64,000 nucleotides of DNA, from positions 2,445,802-2,509,801 of the forward strand of contig NZ_KB455575.1 in NCBI RefSeq assembly GCF_000341735.1, read 5' to 3'. Made by a program: the position numbers and the translations under genes. Below the pieces are notes generated by a model. It made no database searches, was not told the DNA's origin, and worked only from the letters and a program-made list of their open reading frames with translations. The DNA comes from Methylotuvimicrobium buryatense 5G. Lineage in GTDB: Bacteria; Pseudomonadota; Gammaproteobacteria; Methylococcales; Methylomonadaceae. This document shows, one piece after another, positions 54,944 to 63,590 of the stretch; positions within the stretch are counted from its first letter, which is position 1, and each line of letters starts with the position of its first letter.

Positions 54944-55336
54944 CATGAGGAGGATCAGGGGGATTAGGGTCAGGCCTTACATTTGACATTAAGCCCGCGT
55001 AGGTCCGATTAGCGTAGCGTAATCGGACGCATGTTGTTGAGACAAGCGTTATCATCGAGTCCCACAAAAGGGGTCCACAAAAGGGGTCACACAAAAGGGG
55101 TCAGGTTACTTTTTCTTGATTACGAGCCATAGCGCCGTAAACAAAAAAATCGGGATCAGGCCTTACATTTGACTTCGAGGAAAATCGGGCGATGGGGGCT
55201 GATCTTTCAGTCACACATTATTTCGTTTCTAAGTCGCTTAGTCCGGTGGATGGCAAAGTTACGTCCATCAAAAAAGCCTTGGCATAAGGCATTCAAATCG
55301 TCGCATTATCAATCTATCTATGCGAGAATTGCCGGC
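54944..55336. repeat. Spacer with three sets of cassette tags
   Basis: Reverse tags GGGTCAGGCCTTACATTTGA at 54967-54986 and GATCAGGCCTTACATTTGAC at 55154-55173. Between them, at 55059-55118, AAAGGGGTC occurs three times, the last followed by AGGTTACTTTTT. The tags separate the HigBA module from the Rpn-type gene. An open frame from 55169 continues into the Rpn gene, but its first 56 codons look non-coding. Confidence 0.7.
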
Positions 55337-56317
55337 ATGGCTGAAGTTTATTCCGATGATTACGACACCCCCTGGAAAGACATACTCGAACATGCATTTC
55401 CTGAATTCATGGCCTTTTATTTTCCCAGCGCTCAAACGCAAATCGATTGGGATAAAGGATATGAATTTAAAAACACCGAACTGCGGCAAGTGGTGCGCGA
55501 TGCCGAGTTAGGCAAACGCTACGCCGACGCGCTGGTTCAAGTGACTTTATCGACAGGCATGGAAAGCTGGATTTATATTCATATCGAAATCCAAGGCCAA
55601 AAAGACCCGGCCTTTGCGCAACGCATGTTCACTTATAATTACCGGTTATTTGACCGTTATGCGCGGCCAATCGCCAGCCTTGCGGTTTTGGCCGACAACG
55701 ATGCGCATTGGAAACCCGATCATTATGGCTTTAAGGTGCTCGGCTGTAGTCACCAGTTGAATTTTCCGGTTGCCAAATTATTGGAGTATGAAAGCGAACT
55801 TGAACAACTGGAAAAACATCCTAATCCTTTTGCGATTATCACGGCGGCGCACCTGCGCACACGGCAAACCAAGCATGATCCGGAATCACGCTATCGAGCC
55901 AAACAAGCCTTAGTGCGTTTACTGTACCAACAAGGCTGGGAGAAGCAGCGAATATTGGATCTCTTCGCTGTGCTGGATTGGATGATGCGTTTGCCCGATT
56001 GGCTCGAACAGCAATTATGGCAAGATATTCAACTTATTGAAGGAGAAACTCAAATGCCCTATGTTACCAGCGTCGAACGGCTTGCCACTGAAAGAGGCAT
56101 GCAAAAAGGCATGAAAAAAGGCGTGCAACAAGGCCGGCAACAAGAATGCCTTGCTCTGGTTACACGCCAATTACGCCGCAAATTTGGCCGCGAACCGGCC
56201 TTAGATAACGCTTTGACGCAATTAAGCCTTTATTCTTTAGCCGAGCTAGAAGAGCTGGCTGACGCCCTGTTGGATTTTAATAACATCGAAGATCTGGAAG
56301 CTTGGCTTACCCAATAA
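55337..56317 (+). CDS. Rpn-type putative nuclease with DUF4351-like tail
   Basis: About 326 residues from MAEVYSDDYDTPWKDILEHA, the usual start of this subfamily. Nuclease elements: FYFPSAQTQIDWDKGYEFKN and MESWIYIHIEIQGQKDPAFA. A linker MQKGMKKGVQQGRQQE and the tail LVTRQLRRKFGREPALDNAL follow. It is the third Rpn-type gene in the window, each with a different core but a similar Gly/Lys linker and tail. Confidence 0.82.
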   Translation: MAEVYSDDYDTPWKDILEHAFPEFMAFYFPSAQTQIDWDKGYEFKNTELRQVVRDAELGKRYADALVQVTLSTGMESWIYIHIEIQGQKDPAFAQRMFTYNYRLFDRYARPIASLAVLADNDAHWKPDHYGFKVLGCSHQLNFPVAKLLEYESELEQLEKHPNPFAIITAAHLRTRQTKHDPESRYRAKQALVRLLYQQGWEKQRILDLFAVLDWMMRLPDWLEQQLWQDIQLIEGETQMPYVTSVERLATERGMQKGMKKGVQQGRQQECLALVTRQLRRKFGREPALDNALTQLSLYSLAELEELADALLDFNNIEDLEAWLTQ

Positions 56318-56876
56318 GCCAGGCATGCAACCCGGCAGGCTGTCCTGTCGTTGTGGAGCGAGAAAATACTTTCACAGTCTCTTCCGTTTGGGAAAGACAC
56401 ACCGGAAGCTCCAGCTTCCTGAGACCGACACAACCTCCGCACAATCCCAATCAACCTCGACACGCTCGCTCGTTCAATTTTTCTTGATTGTCGGGAAGCT
56501 AGAGCTTCCTGAACAGGTTACCCAAGCTGGAGCTTGGGTAACAGCATATTGTAGTTTTTGTGACTAAGACTGGCCCCTGCTCGGACACTTCTGCGGGACG
56601 GGTTATTTAACCCGTCCCCAACGTTTCGGTTTGCCCTAAACATTTCGGCTGACTTCGGCCAAAGTCAAAACATTTAGAACGGGGTTGCAAACCCCGTCCT
56701 GCTAGGCGGGAGATTTTTTAAATAAATACCCTCAATCCCCCTTTTTCAAAGGGGGAGGCCAACAATTACGCCTGAATTGCGGTAATTTGCCAACGGGGTC
56801 GGAATACTCACATCGGAAAGGTTTGCGCCTTTGTAGCAATCCGGCGCATAAGAAATTTTCGGTTTCGGCTATTGGT
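56318..56876. repeat. Repeat-rich spacer downstream of rpmE
   Basis: GGAAGCTCCAGCTTCC near 56404, GGGAAGCTAGAGCTTCC near 56490, CCCAAGCTGGAGCTTGGG near 56521, a double-dyad element at 56593-56703 and a CCCCCTTTTTCAAAGGGGG hairpin near 56737. No gene. The last hairpin could terminate rpmE transcription. Confidence 0.65.
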
Positions 56877-57077
56877 TTATTTGCCGTATTTTTTACGGAA
56901 TTTGTCTACTCTTCCTGCGGTGTCGACTACCCGTTGTTTACCGGTATAAAAAGGGTGGCATGCGGAGCATACCTCAACTTGAAGATCCTTACCCAATACG
57001 GACCCGGTTTCGAAGGTATTGCCGCAACCACATGTGACTGTGATTTGTTTGTATTCTGGATGAATGTCTGGTTTCAT
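56877..57077 (-). CDS. rpmE: Ribosomal protein bL31
   Basis: A 66-residue protein of the large ribosomal subunit. It is the zinc-binding form: Cys residues in [10 protein letters not shown] and [15 protein letters not shown]. It starts MKPDIHPEY at the ATG at 57077. It ends in [11 protein letters not shown], the normal end. Confidence 0.96.
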   Translation of the reverse strand: MKPDIHPEYKQITVTCGCGNTFETGSVLGKDLQVEVCSACHPFYTGKQRVVDTAGRVDKFRKKYGK

Positions 57078-57648
57078 GTTTGCTTCCAAATTACCCGTTA
57101 GTGGGCCACGTACTTATTAATGAACTGCGTATGATACTGTTTATATAAGTAAATCGCAATATCAATTTTTGATCGATCCCTTATGGCATTTGCTTCTTTC
57201 TACACGCAAGGGCGGGTTATTTAACCCGCCCTGAACGTTTTGATTTGCCTTGGCCACGGGCGAAACGTTTAGGACGGGGTTCACAAGCCATGCGCGTCAA
57301 GCTAAAAACGGCCAACCCACATCACGCTCTTTCCCAAGCTCCAGCTTGGGAAAGACACCCCGGAAGCTCCAGCTTCCTGAGACCGACACAACCTCCGCAC
57401 ATTCTCAATCAACCCCGACTCGCTCGTTCAATTTTTCTTGATTTTCGGGAAGCTAGAGCTTCCTGAACAGGTTACCCAAGCTGGAGCTTGGGTAACAGCA
57501 TATTTTAGTTTTTGCGACTACGACTGGTCCCTGCTTGGACACTTCGCTTCGACAAGCTGAAGCATCTTGCTAATCAGGAAATAAGCTGGAACTTTGCCTC
57601 CCCCTTTGAAAAAGGGGGATTGAGGGGGATTTATCTAAATAATCTCCC
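57078..57648. repeat. Repeat-rich spacer upstream of rpmE
   Basis: A partial double-dyad element (GGCGGGTTATTTAACCCGCC at 57211), CCCAAGCTCCAGCTTGGG near 57334, GGAAGCTCCAGCTTCC near 57362 and CCCAAGCTGGAGCTTGGG near 57475. A CCCCCTTTGAAAAAGGGGG hairpin at about 57602 follows the ampG-like stop and could act as its terminator. The rpmE promoter probably lies at 57100-57180, which is AT-rich. Confidence 0.6.
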
Positions 57649-59016
57649 CTAATCCCTCTTTTTCAAAGAGGGGGACTGAATATTTACTCGCGCATAGCGC
57701 CTCATCAACACCAGCACCAATACGATTGCCGGCAATCCGACCGATGCGGAATAGACGAAAAACCATTCATAACCGTAATGCTCGACCACTATTCCCGAAA
57801 ACCCGCCTAGAAGTTTCGCAGGCAAAGTCATCAGCGAACTGAACAAGGCGTATTGGGTCGCGGTATAGGCCGTACTGGTCATACTCGATAAGTAGGCTAT
57901 GAACACTGCGGTCGCAATACCTCCGCTGAGATTATCGGCACTGACGGCGCCGGCGAGCAAAACCAAACTGGGCTCCGAGACGGCGAGCAGCACGAACAGT
58001 AAATTGGTCGCTGCGGCCATCACCGCGCCGAGCAACAAAGGCTTCATGATGCCGTAACGGGCCACCAATACACCGCCGATCGAGGCCCCGGCGATGGTCA
58101 TGAAAAACCCGAAAATTTTGCTGATGTCGGCAATTTCTTTTTTACTGAAGCCGATATCCAAATAAAACGGGTTCGCCATCACGCCCATCGTGATGTCGCT
58201 CATTTTATAAGTCGCGATCAGCACCAGTATCATCAAGCCGAATTTGCCGTTCCGCGTGAAAAACTCGACGAACGGGCTTAGCACCGCATCGGAAAACCAG
58301 GCGCCCAATCGAGCCATCCAATTTCGGGGACCGGCCACTCCGAAGGCCGCCTCTACTCTTCGCGCCAATTTCCGTGCTTCTTGATCTTCGTTAGGGAGCG
58401 GCTCGTCAATGATCAGCGTGGCCACGACACCGACCAGCATGCAAGCCGCCATTAGTTGATAGGCAATAGCCCAGCCGAAATACTCGGCCAGATAAAATGC
58501 GCCGGCTCCGGCCACTAGCAAGGCAATTCGATACCCGAGCACATACATCGCCGCCATCGCGCCTTGATATTCGACGACGACCGCTTCGATTCGATAAGCA
58601 TCGATAACGATATCTTGGGTCGACGAACAAAACGCCACCCAAACGGCAAATATCGCGATCCATTGCAATTGCGATTCGACATCGGCGCTCGCCATGCCGA
58701 CTAGGCCTGCGGCAATACCCAATTGAGCCAGTAACATCCAACTGCGCCGCTTGCCGATACACTTGGTCAACCAGGGTAGCGGCAACGTGTCGACCACCGG
58801 CGCCCAAAAGAATTTGACGGAATACGTTACGCCGACCCAGCTAAAAAAACCGATAACGGACAATTCGACGCCGACATCGCGCAGCCATGCCGACAGCGTC
58901 GAAAACACCAATAGAAAAGGAAGACCGGCCGAAAAGCCGAGAAAAACCATACCCAGCACGCGAGGCCGGGTATAGACGAGGAAGGCTTCGCGCCATCCGC
59001 TCTTAACAGCCGTCAT
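57649..59016 (-). CDS. ampG: AmpG-like muropeptide permease (MFS)
   Basis: About 455 residues and 12 membrane helices of the AmpG/PAT branch of the major facilitator superfamily. AmpG imports anhydromuropeptides for cell-wall recycling. Typical N-terminal block: VLGMVFLGFSAGLPFLLVFS with LSAWLRDVGVELSVIGFFSW. Further on: SVKFFWAPVVDTLPLPWLTK and SSTQDIVIDAYRIE, strongly AmpG-like. The ATG at 59016 is used; a TTG five codons earlier is possible. Confidence 0.9.
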   Translation of the reverse strand: MTAVKSGWREAFLVYTRPRVLGMVFLGFSAGLPFLLVFSTLSAWLRDVGVELSVIGFFSWVGVTYSVKFFWAPVVDTLPLPWLTKCIGKRRSWMLLAQLGIAAGLVGMASADVESQLQWIAIFAVWVAFCSSTQDIVIDAYRIEAVVVEYQGAMAAMYVLGYRIALLVAGAGAFYLAEYFGWAIAYQLMAACMLVGVVATLIIDEPLPNEDQEARKLARRVEAAFGVAGPRNWMARLGAWFSDAVLSPFVEFFTRNGKFGLMILVLIATYKMSDITMGVMANPFYLDIGFSKKEIADISKIFGFFMTIAGASIGGVLVARYGIMKPLLLGAVMAAATNLLFVLLAVSEPSLVLLAGAVSADNLSGGIATAVFIAYLSSMTSTAYTATQYALFSSLMTLPAKLLGGFSGIVVEHYGYEWFFVYSASVGLPAIVLVLVLMRRYARVNIQSPSLKKRD

Positions 59017-59071
59017 GCCGGCAACCGGCAATCAAGCAGCGGAGCGTCAACGCGAAGCCGATGCGCCATGA

Positions 59072-60430
59072 TTAGCCGTTCACCAAGTAGTGAGCGAAAA
59101 TACTGGCGGCATAACCGGCGGCGATCGCCGGCGTCCATTTCAGATGACTGAAGAAGGTGTATTTATGATTGGACTGCCCCATCAACGCTACGCCCGCCGC
59201 CGAACCGATCGACAGCATCGACCCGCCCACACCGGCGGTCAGCGTAACCAGCAACCATTGGTACAAGTCCATATCCAAGCCCATGTTCAATACCGCGAAC
59301 ATCACAGGAATATTGTCGACAATCGCCGACATCACACCGACCAGTATGTTGGCCGAGGTAAATCCGAGTCCGTCGTACATCGCGACCGACATCAGTTCGA
59401 GATAGCCTATATAACCCAACCCGCCTACCGCGAAAACGACGCCGAAGAAGAAAAATAAGGTATCCCATTCGGCATCGCGCACTTTGTTGAAGATATCGAA
59501 TTCGTAATCTTCGTTACTGCGGTATAGCGTGGTGATATGAAAACCGTAGAGCATCAAGACCGAAAGTCCGAACATCATGCCCATGAACGGCGGCAAATGC
59601 AGGAATTGCTTGAAGCTGACCGCCGAAACGATGGTCAATGCGAACAATACGCAAACCGTTACCGCACCCGGTTTCAATTCGATCGCTGCTTCGTGAACCG
59701 CCTCAGGCTGTTCGTTCGGCACCGCGAAATGCATGAAAGCGGCTGGCACAAGGTAATTGACCACGGACGGTATAAACAGCGCGAAAAAGTCGAAGAATTC
59801 CGCATAACCGGCTTGCCATACCATTAGCGTCGTGATATCCCCGAACGGACAAAACGCGCCGCCGGCATTCGCCGCAATCACTAGGTTAATGAGACCGATC
59901 GTGATGAATTTATCGTTTTTCTTACCGACCGCCAATACGACAGCGCCGACCAACAAGGCCGAAGTCAGGTTATCGGCAACCGACGACAGGAAAAACGTGA
60001 TCACACCGGTAATCCAAAACAGCTTACGATAACCGAATTGCTTTCTGACCAGCCAGGAACGCAACGCTTCGAATACATTACGCTCGGCCATCGCGTTGAT
60101 ATAAGTCATCGCAACCAGCAAGAACAACATTAAAGCCGCGTATTCTTTCAAATTATACTCGAAGGCTTCGTGCAACTCTTCGACCGAAATGCCTTTCGAG
60201 GTCGCTAGAATAGCGGCATGCGCCCAAATAATACACGCCGCAAAAATGACCGGCTTGGATTTTTTCAATCCAGTAAATTCTTCGGCCATCACGAATCCGT
60301 ACGCGATCACGAAAACTAATACGGTATAGATACCTCGCTCGGTACCGGTTAGCCCCAAGTTTTCAAACCCGCCCGCCAGCGCCAGCTCCGGCAGACACAA
60401 AGCCAGTATTACAAATATAAGCCGCAACAA
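59072..60430 (-). CDS. nhaD: Sodium/proton antiporter NhaD
   Basis: A 452-residue polytopic protein of the NhaD group within the ion transporter superfamily. It exports Na+ (or Li+) for protons. It begins with a cleavable-looking hydrophobic stretch (LIFVILALCLPELALAGGFE) that NhaD proteins have. Conserved blocks: SSVADNLTSALLVGAVVLAV, NAGGAFCPFGDITTLMVWQA and AIVDNIPVMFAVLNM. The start is a TTG (60430 or 60427) with AGGGGG just upstream. It is divergent from the reductase gene at 60823. Confidence 0.93.
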   Translation of the reverse strand: MLRLIFVILALCLPELALAGGFENLGLTGTERGIYTVLVFVIAYGFVMAEEFTGLKKSKPVIFAACIIWAHAAILATSKGISVEELHEAFEYNLKEYAALMLFLLVAMTYINAMAERNVFEALRSWLVRKQFGYRKLFWITGVITFFLSSVADNLTSALLVGAVVLAVGKKNDKFITIGLINLVIAANAGGAFCPFGDITTLMVWQAGYAEFFDFFALFIPSVVNYLVPAAFMHFAVPNEQPEAVHEAAIELKPGAVTVCVLFALTIVSAVSFKQFLHLPPFMGMMFGLSVLMLYGFHITTLYRSNEDYEFDIFNKVRDAEWDTLFFFFGVVFAVGGLGYIGYLELMSVAMYDGLGFTSANILVGVMSAIVDNIPVMFAVLNMGLDMDLYQWLLVTLTAGVGGSMLSIGSAAGVALMGQSNHKYTFFSHLKWTPAIAAGYAASIFAHYLVNG

Positions 60431-60549
60431 AAGAACCCCCTGATTTAGTAAATTATTGGAAAAAGACCGTTAAAATTTTTCAAGCGGGATATTATAACCG
60501 CATAATAAACTTTGTCATTTTATCCGTGTCGGTATAATATTGCCGGTTT

Positions 60550-60768
60550 GTAATAATTCACACCCCCCTATCGTTCCCACGTTCCAGCGTCACTGCCATT
60601 AAGTTAAGGATTTTTCCGTTCGCCCTGAGCCTGTCGAAGGGTGAATGGAAAAGCCTGGGTCGATAAGTTAAGCCGTCCATGGTTCGACAGGCTCACCACG
60701 AACGGCTTAACTTAATAGCAGTGACGCAGAGCGTGGGAACGATAATTACCGGGGAACTGAATAGTTAC
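60550..60768. mobile_element. Small inverted-repeat element with nested MITE, upstream of cysI
   Basis: Ends GTAATAATTCAC and TGAATAGTTAC, flanked by an imperfect 8-bp repeat (GCCGGTTT and GCCGGCTC). The nested modular MITE (b+c) is at 60590-60724. It ends only 54 bases before the reductase start, so the reductase promoter lies inside or beyond it. Confidence 0.8.
60590..60724. mobile_element. Modular MITE, modules b and c
   Basis: Ends TCACTGCCATTAAGTTAAG and CTTAACTTAATAGCAGTGA. The flanks (GTTCCAGCG and CGCAGAGCG) differ, although both match halves of the palindromes usually targeted. The reductase-frame ATG-less extension upstream of 60823 runs through this element and is not coding. Confidence 0.85.
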
Positions 60769-60822
60769 GCCGGCTCACTTATTCGCCCTCCTAGGGCGCT
60801 TTTCCAACAGCTCATCCTCACT

Positions 60823-62475
60823 ATGTACCAATACACTCAAGACGATCAAACGCTCATTGATGAACGTGTCGCCCAATTCAGAGGCCAAACCGAACGCTTC
60901 CTGAAAGGAGAACTCGACGGCGATCAATTCCGCGCGCTTCGCTTAATGAATGGCTTGTACATTCAAACTCACGCGCCGATGCTGCGCGTAGCCGGCCCTT
61001 ACGGCCTGCTGTCGTCCAGGCAATTGCGCAAATTGGCCGAAATCGCCCGTAAATACGACAAGGGTTATTGTCATTTTACGACGCGCCAAAATATTCAATA
61101 CAATTGGCCCAAGCTCGAAGAAGTCCCGGACATTCTCGCGGAACTGGCCGAGGTTCAAATGCATGCGATTCAAACCAGCGGCAACTGCATGCGCAATACC
61201 ACGACAGACCCCTTGTCCGGCGTGTGCAAGGATGAAATCGAAGACCCCCGCCCTTACTGCGAAATTATTCGCCAATGGACTACGCTGCACCCCGAATTCG
61301 CGTTTTTGCCGCGCAAATTCAAGATCGCGGTCAGCGGCGCGCTGCACGATCGGGCCGCGACGCAATTTCATGATATCGGCCTGCATTTGGTTAAAAACGA
61401 TGCCGGCGAAGTCGGCTTTAAAGTTTTCGTAGGCGGCGGTCTGGGTCGCACACCGGTCATCGGGCAAGTCATTCGTCCGTTTCTGGAAAAAAAGCATCTA
61501 TTGTCTTATCTGGAAGCCATCGTTCGTATCTACAACTTATTCGGGCGCCGCGACAATAAGTACAAAGCCAGAATCAAAATTTTGGTTAAAGAAGAAGGCC
61601 TCGAAAAGATCACCGAACTGGTCGAGCAAGAATGGCAGCTGAACAAAAGTAGTCTCGAGCTAAGCAAGGAGCGTATTGAATTCATTAAAGCTCAGTTCGC
61701 GCCGCCGGCCTACGAAACCGGCGCCGATCTTGACTGCAGTTTCAATGATCGTCTCCAAGACAATCCGACTTTTGCAACTTGGGTCCGGCAGAATACCGCC
61801 GATCATCGCGTACCCGGTTATCGTGCTGCCTTCATTTCGCTGAAAGCGCCCGACACTCCGCCCGGCGACATTACCGATACGCAATTGGACTTGGTCGCCG
61901 ATTTGGCCGACCATTTCAGTTTCGGCGAAGTCCGCAGTACGCACCGGCAAAATTTGATTCTTACCGATGTCAAGCAGGCGGATTTGTTTACCTTATGGCA
62001 GGAACTCGTCGCCGCCAATTTGGCCACGCCGAATATCGGCACAGCGACCGACATCATCTGCTGCCCGGGCCTCGATTTCTGTTCGCTGGCCAACGCTGGT
62101 TCCATCGGCATTACCCGCGAAATCAATCAGGCCCTGGACGATCTCGATTACTTGCACGATCTCGGCGATATCAAGATCAACATCTCGGGCTGCATGAACG
62201 GCTGCGCGCATCAGAGCGTCGGCCATATCGGGATTCTCGGCGTCGATAAAAAAGGCGAGGAATGGTATCAGATCACACTGGGAGGTTCGTCCGAAAACGA
62301 AGCCGCGATCGGGGAAAGACTGGGGCCTGCGGTTGCCAAAGATCAAATCACGCGGGCCGTGCAAGACATTCTCGATGTTTACATCAAGCAAAGACAGGAA
62401 GACGAGTCTTTCTTGACTACCGTTAATCGCGTCGGCATTACGCCCTTTAAAGAGCAAGTTTATGCAAATCATTAA
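60823..62475 (+). CDS. cysI: Siroheme sulfite/nitrite reductase (hemoprotein)
   Basis: A 550-residue enzyme that reduces sulfite to sulfide (or nitrite to ammonia) with a siroheme-[4Fe-4S] centre. Two ferredoxin-like half-domains and two siroheme domains are seen. Substrate-site residues: YCHFTTRQNIQYNW and TSGNCMRNTTTD. Cluster ligands: CCPGLDFCSLA and ISGCMNGCAHQ. The ATG at 60823 opens MYQYTQDDQTLIDERVAQFR. It overlaps a DUF934 gene by 14 bases, an association that favours sulfite as substrate. Confidence 0.92.
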   Translation: MYQYTQDDQTLIDERVAQFRGQTERFLKGELDGDQFRALRLMNGLYIQTHAPMLRVAGPYGLLSSRQLRKLAEIARKYDKGYCHFTTRQNIQYNWPKLEEVPDILAELAEVQMHAIQTSGNCMRNTTTDPLSGVCKDEIEDPRPYCEIIRQWTTLHPEFAFLPRKFKIAVSGALHDRAATQFHDIGLHLVKNDAGEVGFKVFVGGGLGRTPVIGQVIRPFLEKKHLLSYLEAIVRIYNLFGRRDNKYKARIKILVKEEGLEKITELVEQEWQLNKSSLELSKERIEFIKAQFAPPAYETGADLDCSFNDRLQDNPTFATWVRQNTADHRVPGYRAAFISLKAPDTPPGDITDTQLDLVADLADHFSFGEVRSTHRQNLILTDVKQADLFTLWQELVAANLATPNIGTATDIICCPGLDFCSLANAGSIGITREINQALDDLDYLHDLGDIKINISGCMNGCAHQSVGHIGILGVDKKGEEWYQITLGGSSENEAAIGERLGPAVAKDQITRAVQDILDVYIKQRQEDESFLTTVNRVGITPFKEQVYANH

Positions 62476-62917
62476 AGATAAAAAAATCACCGAAGACCAT
62501 TGGCAATTTGTCGCCGATGACCAAGACATCCCGCAAACCGGCGATATTACCGTTTCCGTATCTCGCTGGCTGAACGATAAAGACTCCTTTGCTCGGCGCG
62601 AAGGACAAACCGGTCTCAGAATTCGCTCGACCGATGCGCTTGAAGACATTGCCGGCGATTTAGCCGGAATGCCTTTGGTCGAATTGGACATCGCGATGTT
62701 CGGCGACGGGCGTTCGTTCAGTCAAGCTTGGCTGCTGCGCAACCGCTATCATTACCGCGGCGAAATTCGCGCGGTCGGTAATTACTTGATCGATCAGATA
62801 TTTTATCTGCACAGAACCGGCGTCGATGCCTTTCAATTGGATGAAAGCAGAAAGCCGGAAGCCGCGCTGGCCGCACTGAACGATTTCTCGGTAGCTTATC
62901 AGCCGTCGGTGAATTAG
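62462..62917 (+). CDS. DUF934 protein, partner of the sulfite reductase
   Basis: A 151-residue protein of the DUF934 family, found next to CysI-type reductases in proteobacteria and thought to help sulfite reduction. Recognised by SVSRWLNDKDSFARREGQTG, DLAGMPLVELDIAMFGDGRS and FSQAWLLRNRYHYRGEIRAV. Translation is probably coupled to cysI by the 14-base overlap. Confidence 0.92.
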   Translation: MQIIKDKKITEDHWQFVADDQDIPQTGDITVSVSRWLNDKDSFARREGQTGLRIRSTDALEDIAGDLAGMPLVELDIAMFGDGRSFSQAWLLRNRYHYRGEIRAVGNYLIDQIFYLHRTGVDAFQLDESRKPEAALAALNDFSVAYQPSVN

Positions 62918-63590
62918 CCGCTTCTCAGCTCTTATCCCGTAATTATTCCCCCTATCGTTCCCACGCTCCAGCGTGGGAACGAAGACCGAGACGCTCTAGC
63001 GTCTCGTAACGCTGGAGCTTCCTGTGACCGACACAACCTCCGCATATTCTCGATCAACTCCGACTTGCTCATTCAATCTTCCTTGATTGTCGGGAAGCTA
63101 GAGCTTCCCGAATAGGTTACCCAAGCTGGAGCTTGGGCAACAGCATAATGTTTTGTTTTGATTTGCATCTACGATATATTGAGGATGCAGTGTTTTCATA
63201 TCGTATCTCCAGTATGTAGATGATTTTTTGGGGTTGGAAGTTTAGCTAATATGGCTTCGATACCGTTTGATATCACCTAACCCTCCCGGCTTCGAAATCG
63301 CGATCTGGGGATCGCTCTAGGCTGTCGAAACGCATGCATCAAATCACATACCTTATTAATATTCAATAACTTAAAATCATTCTGGATGCAATCGTTTGAC
63401 CAAAACGACAGCTTAAGCCGCTTTTATTTTGCTCATAAAGCGACTAATCAATGACTTAGCTAAAAGAAGCACAACTATATGGTTTATAATCGTTCACTTT
63501 ACAGTGATTTTATTTCCTCAGCTTGTGGATTTAAAATTATCGCTGTATGCGGTACAAATAGGTCTTATTTTAACCCATCCCCCAAATACT
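62918..63590. repeat. Repeat-rich spacer before the transposase
   Basis: A truncated inverted-repeat element beginning GTAATTATTCCCCCTATC (62939), with 18-bp palindromes at 62960-62977 and 62988-63005. GGGAAGCTAGAGCTTCCC (about 63092) and CCCAAGCTGGAGCTTGGG (about 63120) follow. The left end of the insertion sequence must lie somewhere in 63310-63590, but no terminal repeat could be fixed. The frame from 63429 upstream of 63591 looks non-coding. Confidence 0.6.

Noticed and set aside
55169-55336. N-terminal 56-codon extension of the third Rpn-type gene
   Set aside because: The family starts at the ATG at 55337; upstream codons overlap a cassette tag and look non-coding.
60679-60822. 48-codon N-terminal extension of the sulfite reductase
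   Set aside because: The frame runs through the inserted MITE; related enzymes begin near the ATG at 60823.
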